Origin: Dimargaris cristalligena | Taxonomy: Eukaryota; Kickxellomycota; Dimargaritomycetes; Dimargaritales; Dimargaritaceae | Length of the DNA: 15,559 bases | Direction: 5' to 3' | NCBI GenBank assembly: GCA_027576995.1 | Contig: JANBQC010000636.1 | Location: 1-15,559 of the forward strand | Shown: positions 11,571-15,559 of the stretch, piece by piece | Layout of the letters: each line of letters starts with the position of its first letter | Position numbering within the stretch: position 1 is the first letter of the stretch | Notes under the pieces: generated by a model | Database searches by the model: none | Seen by the model: the letters and a program-made list of their open reading frames with translations, nothing else | What the model was told of the DNA's origin: nothing | Position numbers and translations under genes: made by a program

Positions 11571-11576
11571 AATAAA
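11571..11576 (+). terminator. Candidate polyadenylation signal AATAAA
   Basis: AATAAA lies two bases after the TGA that ends the second of two overlapping small frames starting near 11320. It is only meaningful if that locus is transcribed; the hexamer is common by chance in AT-rich DNA. Confidence 0.2.
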
Positions 11577-11607
11577 TCTCCCATATATTACCCCATACAT
11601 GTATCAT

Positions 11608-11769
11608 TTAAAACCTTATACGGCTGGGCCGCATTTCACCCATATGATAGAGAAATATAATAAACTCGAAAGCGGCAAAAATACTGCCGATCGCTGATTT
11701 TCCTTGCCTTTTAAATTGAGCATAAGCAGCTCGGAAACTATACCCTAAAAAGGAACTAGCTACAATCAT
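11608..11769 (-). CDS. Small hypothetical frame with one hydrophobic segment
   Basis: An ATG at 11769 on the minus strand opens 53 codons ending in TAA. The product is basic in its middle (QFKRQGK) followed by a hydrophobic stretch, IGSIFAAFEFIIFLYHMG, long enough to span a membrane. It lies tail to tail with the small frame ending at 11569. There is no recognised family, no neighbour that explains it and no promoter evidence, so it may be a chance frame. Confidence 0.15.
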   Translation of the reverse strand: MIVASSFLGYSFRAAYAQFKRQGKSAIGSIFAAFEFIIFLYHMGEMRPSRIRF

Positions 11770-11790
11770 CTTGTTTGTTAAACATGTCAA

Positions 11791-12449
11791 TTAACCGTAT
11801 AAGGTTAAATGGAGGTGAAAAGAACGCCAACCTTGATGAGAAAATATGCATCAATTCCATAGAGCCCGACACTCTGACGACTCGATTCGCCGTAACCGAT
11901 GACATTATAGGGACAACCTAAGGTGATGCAACAAATGTGATATCAGTTATTCCATTACACTATAAATTTATTGATTGACAGTATCCCTTTTGGACATTAG
12001 TCTTTCAAGTTTCAAAAAAACTAAGGCATGCATCATATTAACATTGAAGATGTAGGTTTATAATATCAAAGTCGGTCCGATGGCCAACAGGCGCTATATA
12101 TAAATATATATAATGGGGGGATGGTAATCTTGTCCGTAGTAGACCATATCTAAATTCACCAGTATATGAGCCATGGTATAAAAGGTGTAGGTTCCGGTTC
12201 AACAGTCGCACACGTTATCGCTGCATAAGAGAGAGGACGCGGGATTACAGCAGATGTAGCGTGTGGGCTTCGGAGGACTAGTACCGGTAGTCGCCGGGGA
12301 TAGTTAATGGATCTCTGGGAGCGGGAGGTGGCTACATGGGGGAGACGGCGGATTAGATCCCTAGTCGGAGTTTCGAAGGACCGGGAGTCGCGCTGTGTCT
12401 GTTCAATATGCGGCTCGAGTACGCTATTCCCCACCAATGACGGGGTCTA
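11791..12449. other. Region without a supported gene
   Basis: The first part is AT-rich with TA-rich runs near 12095-12112. From about 12230 to 12480 the sequence becomes GC-rich. A minus-strand frame is open here from just after a TAG near 12450 to a TGA near 12156 (about 93 codons) but contains no ATG at all, so it is not called as a gene. It could be an internal exon remnant. Confidence 0.4.
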
Positions 12450-12671
12450 ATGGGACAAACCGGTAGCCCCGGACCAAAGAACCACAATAAACACCCTGGG
12501 AATTCTCACTTTTGGCGAACGAATACCTTCCTTGTCGCGATGGTTGATGTTAAACTAGAACCGTGGACCATTATTCACTGCGACTTAACAAATGTGGAAT
12601 ATCAAAGTTCGACTGGTGGGGAAACGCTGATGTGGGTTGAGAAAAGAGATGATAGAGACTATAATATTTGA
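12450..12671 (+). CDS. Small hypothetical protein frame (73 residues)
   Basis: The frame runs from an ATG at 12450 to a TGA at 12669-12671. The product is rich in polar residues and has three tryptophans, with no signal peptide, membrane segment or recognised motif. The codons show no obvious bias. It begins at the right edge of a GC-rich patch. Nothing nearby suggests a role. It may be real, the end of a spliced gene, or chance. Confidence 0.17.
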   Translation: MGQTGSPGPKNHNKHPGNSHFWRTNTFLVAMVDVKLEPWTIIHCDLTNVEYQSSTGGETLMWVEKRDDRDYNI

Positions 12672-13398
12672 ACGAAGAGGAGCAGGGGGGGGAATTTAAT
12701 AAGCCCATAAAACACCTCGGCCATCAACACAATTGCAAGTCGATCAGTCCATTTGATGGAACTCACAGAGCTGCTAATATCGGCCACTTTTGACTATTAA
12801 GCCACCAACAGTATACCCCTATAGATTTTTGATAAAACCAATGTGAGCTTTTCCACGATCGCCTGATCAGGATACCCAGTATTTATTATCAATTGTACGA
12901 TCCCGTACGTCAATGTTCCATAAAACGCTATTTTGATATTCAAATTTAATGGGCGACCGGTTCTAGATTACCAGTGACTGCCCTCCTATCTTTAGTTTTC
13001 ATTACTATTTTACATTATGATAAGCATACGGCAAATCAGCTCTTCCGCATCACTCCATGGTGACACCGGGCGCATGGTATAGGAACATCCCCCAAACGTG
13101 TCAAGATATGGGGTGATAACCGTCACCATGATTTTCTTAATATCTGAAATAAATAATAGTAATAATCATAATAGCCAGGCACCAGAGGGGATTACACTTG
13201 GCCACAAGTGAGCGGTAGGTCGCATTTAGCCTAGAAACGGCAGTAGATGAACGAATTAGATGAGAATATGAGCTAGAATCGGAGGGATTTTCACATTGCC
13301 CCTGGGGAGACAATCTACAGTGGAAGAGTTGGGCTATTTAGTATTGATATTCGAATATTGTATCCAAAAACATATCCAATATCCAATAAGAGGCAACC
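12672..13398. other. AT-rich region, no gene seen
   Basis: No frame of note and no RNA gene is recognised. A run of eight G lies at 12685-12692. Otherwise the sequence is unremarkable intergenic DNA with short AT-rich runs such as AATAATAGTAATAATCATAATAG near 13150. Confidence 0.5.
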
Positions 13399-13692
13399 AT
13401 GAGAGATAAAAAAAGAATCCCACACTTGGGAGTACTCCTTGAAATGGGTGACATTGCCGCAACTGGGGAAGGCCCCTCCACCACAGTGTCAATCAACGAG
13501 GCCAGGCGTACGGTTGAAGGCCTCCCTTTACTAGAAAACGAGTTTTATATAAGCTTGACACTGATATCAAGAATTATACCCCGCCTTCAATTAAAGCCTC
13601 GCATATCTCAAATAGGTGGTTCACGAGCGCTATTGCCTCGCATTCCCGTCACCCAATCACACTCTATCTACCATTTGATTTTTAGCAGCTAA
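13399..13692 (+). CDS. Small hypothetical protein frame (97 residues)
   Basis: This is the longest ATG-initiated frame right of ALG11. The ATG at 13399 sits in a good context (AACC before it, A at -3 by two-base offset counting from CC, then GAG). The frame ends in TAA. The product is basic overall, with alternating hydrophobic stretches in its second half (YISLTLISRIIPRLQL), no cysteines and no recognised domain. A 97-codon frame by chance in about 5 kb of 38-40% GC DNA on two strands is not rare, so reality is uncertain. Confidence 0.22.
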   Translation: MRDKKRIPHLGVLLEMGDIAATGEGPSTTVSINEARRTVEGLPLLENEFYISLTLISRIIPRLQLKPRISQIGGSRALLPRIPVTQSHSIYHLIFSS

Positions 13693-14355
13693 ATAATTTT
13701 GACATTTGCTATACTCAGTGATAGCCGTCTGAGTTGCCTTACAAACCACACCCCTGGAGCAGCATGTAAATTTTTGCATATTGGGCGTACTTCCCAATGA
13801 ATTAGCACTAGTAAATCATGTAAATGCATCTTCCCCTCTGTCTTTCACCGGGATTTCCCAGCGGACCCCTTTGAATCTACGGATTCTATTTTCATAATGC
13901 TTTTGCGTATTGCATGAGACGTGTAGTAGCCCTGGCTAACAGTGTCACATGTAGATTATTTACTGGAATATAGTTATATTATAATTGCGCCAGTGGTTTA
14001 CATGGGCAGAGTTGGGGCTGCACCTGGAGTATTAGCCCAACGATTTTAAATAATGAGAGTAGTTATAGGTTTTGCGATTTATCCTGGGCAACCTATTATT
14101 AATAACATGGGCCGACCTGGGCGTTATTGTCTCTGTTTCCAAAGGATTTGACTTATAGGATCAATACATATGTTTAAACATTGGTTAATCGCCGGAATGG
14201 ATGTGTCTATTAGATCCAGAAATACATCATTGATCGTCTTTTGTAGGTCAAAATCCTAGGAGTCGTAAGAATTACCTAAGATTGGGAAAAACATACTTAG
14301 GCTCGCTCAAAACATGTTTGTAAGGGAACCATTTTAAGATGGCTATAGAGAAGGC

Positions 14356-14366
14356 GGGGGGGGGGG
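14356..14366 (+). repeat. Mononucleotide G run
   Basis: Eleven consecutive G bases. Such runs are replication- and sequencing-error-prone, and the exact count should be treated with caution. Confidence 0.9.
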
Positions 14367-14919
14367 TGTTCAGATATGGGCAGTGTCCACCAGAATGGTA
14401 ACATACGAGCGAGCTGTCAACCAGCCATTGAATAAATCATAGAAACGACCACTTTATTATGTAGTGAAATGGACATGTGGTCAGGTTAGGAATAAATGCG
14501 TATTACATTTAAGGACACTGCTGCGAAATAGGGCGCATAGCTAATTATTATTCACGAATGGAGAATACGGATATCGCGTAGGTGATAATACATGTGCGAA
14601 CATTGACTTACTATCTCTTTTTGGAAAAGTCGGGGTAGTTAGGTAGCAGCGACTTAATAAAGGTGGGTCTTTAATTTCCCACATTGATACCCCACGACAA
14701 ATATCACGGTATTAAAGTATCCCTGGTACGAATATACTGGGTATTGAGCACGGCGCCATATGCTATACTACTACACCAACGTTTTCCAATAAGTAAACGC
14801 TATACGAATTAATGGCTCTACGATCGTATGAAGGAGATGCGATACCGAAATAGAAAATGGACTTCGCGGAGAGGCAGGGAAAGTAATTAAATTGAATCAT
14901 CAGTTAATAATTAAGTTAG

Positions 14920-14946
14920 ACTGGTCTGTGATCACAGTTCCCAGTT
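14920..14946. repeat. Imperfect palindrome around CTGTGATCACAG
   Basis: CTGTGATCACAG (14926-14937) is a perfect 12-base palindrome. It is flanked by ACTGG on the left and CCAGT on the right, separated by one and four bases, so the outer arms also pair. This could be a dimeric protein binding site or a small hairpin. No gene with a supported start lies nearby to give it a role. Confidence 0.4.
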
Positions 14947-15409
14947 ACCTGTACGGCATCGATAGCACTAGGATATTACAGGGTTAATGTACTGGGTCGG
15001 CCACCTAGCAGGTTATAGGACGCAGGCTTGTTTAAAGTATTTAATATCAGGAAGGTATCTCCATATTAGAGGCATTGGAAGAGCCACCCCGGGAACAATG
15101 GGATAGCGGTATCTAACCGATCTTATTAGCCGGATATAAATAGGTAAATCTACTTATATATTAACTTGCATTTTATCGAATGTTACTTGTTTACTGAATG
15201 GCATCCACCTACCCACCTACTCGCCCGTTCACTTGGGAAAGGTGTTGTAGTAAAAACACCCAAAATACGATAACTATGGTCTAACTGCACCATTAGTCAG
15301 GAATGTATCAGCATATCTATTATAGTGTTATAGTCCAGTCTTTTACAATGTCGCCCCTCCTAATCCGTCCTAATCCAACCGACATGACCGCTGTCATATC
15401 AGGCCGTAT

Positions 15410-15559
15410 AGTGCCATAGTGTACCCCCCGGCCCTAACCAGGCCGAACATCATTGATAGCCCCTTAACCGGCCAGGCCCCCGGAGTTCGCACTAATCACT
15501 CGTAGGTGATCCTAGTGTCTTCCAATTCCCATGGAAGCCCTGCTCAACTGAGGGCCAGC
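15410..15559. other. GC-rich right edge, possibly the approach to another gene
   Basis: Base composition rises sharply compared with the preceding AT-rich kilobases; the row from 15421 is roughly 63% GC. The block holds two similar GC-rich segments, one with CCCTAACCAGGCC (about 15432-15444) and one with CCTTAACCGGCCAGGCC (about 15462-15478). Open frames at the very edge are short (15 to 21 codons on the minus strand before stops), so no partial gene can be named. Confidence 0.3.

Larger units (their letters stand above)
13693..15409. other. AT-rich region, no gene seen
   Basis: No frame above about 60 codons and no tRNA-like A and B boxes were found on either strand. Distinct short elements are a run of eleven G at 14356-14366 and a 12-base palindrome at 14926-14937, both listed separately. 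The rest has no visible repeat or structure. Confidence 0.5.

Noticed and set aside
12190..12215. GGTTCAA near 12198 and 11514 as a tRNA B box
   Set aside because: No matching A box, acceptor stem or cloverleaf could be found around either.

Overview
The window looks like nuclear DNA of a fungus. It carries three conserved, intron-containing eukaryotic genes with short introns (164 to 275 bases) and GTAAGT/GTAAGG donors. Coding exons are GC-rich (one sampled row of the aminopeptidase is about 62% GC) and intergenic DNA is AT-rich (one sampled row near the right end is about 35%). Gene order and introns suggest an early-diverging lineage rather than a budding yeast, but the phylum cannot be fixed from this sequence alone.

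Layout: 1-1796 has no recognisable gene. It is A-rich on the plus strand, with a CAGGGG repeat at the left edge, a GC-rich foldable island near 951-1133 and a TA microsatellite. 1797-4603 (minus) is MCM3, a subunit of the MCM2-7 replicative helicase, in two exons. 4604-5875 is intergenic. 5876-8083 (minus) is an M17 leucyl aminopeptidase with a mitochondrial-type presequence, in three exons, the last only 50 bases long. 8084-8616 is a divergent promoter region. 8617-10429 (plus) is ALG11, the ER mannosyltransferase of N-glycan precursor assembly, in two exons. From 10430 to the right end, about 5.1 kb, there is no gene of known family, only weak small orphan reading frames and fragments.

The three genes do not form a pathway: they serve DNA replication, peptide turnover and protein glycosylation. 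MCM3 and the aminopeptidase lie in tandem on the minus strand, and the aminopeptidase and ALG11 are head to head and may share a promoter. The main annotation value is in the splice junctions. In all three genes the longest open frame runs into an intron, so a single-frame reading misses MCM3's first 67 residues, both ends of the aminopeptidase and the last quarter of ALG11. I saw no convincing evidence of a new biological system. The best leads are the structured island near 1 kb and a possible decayed or spliced orphan locus at 10733-11576.
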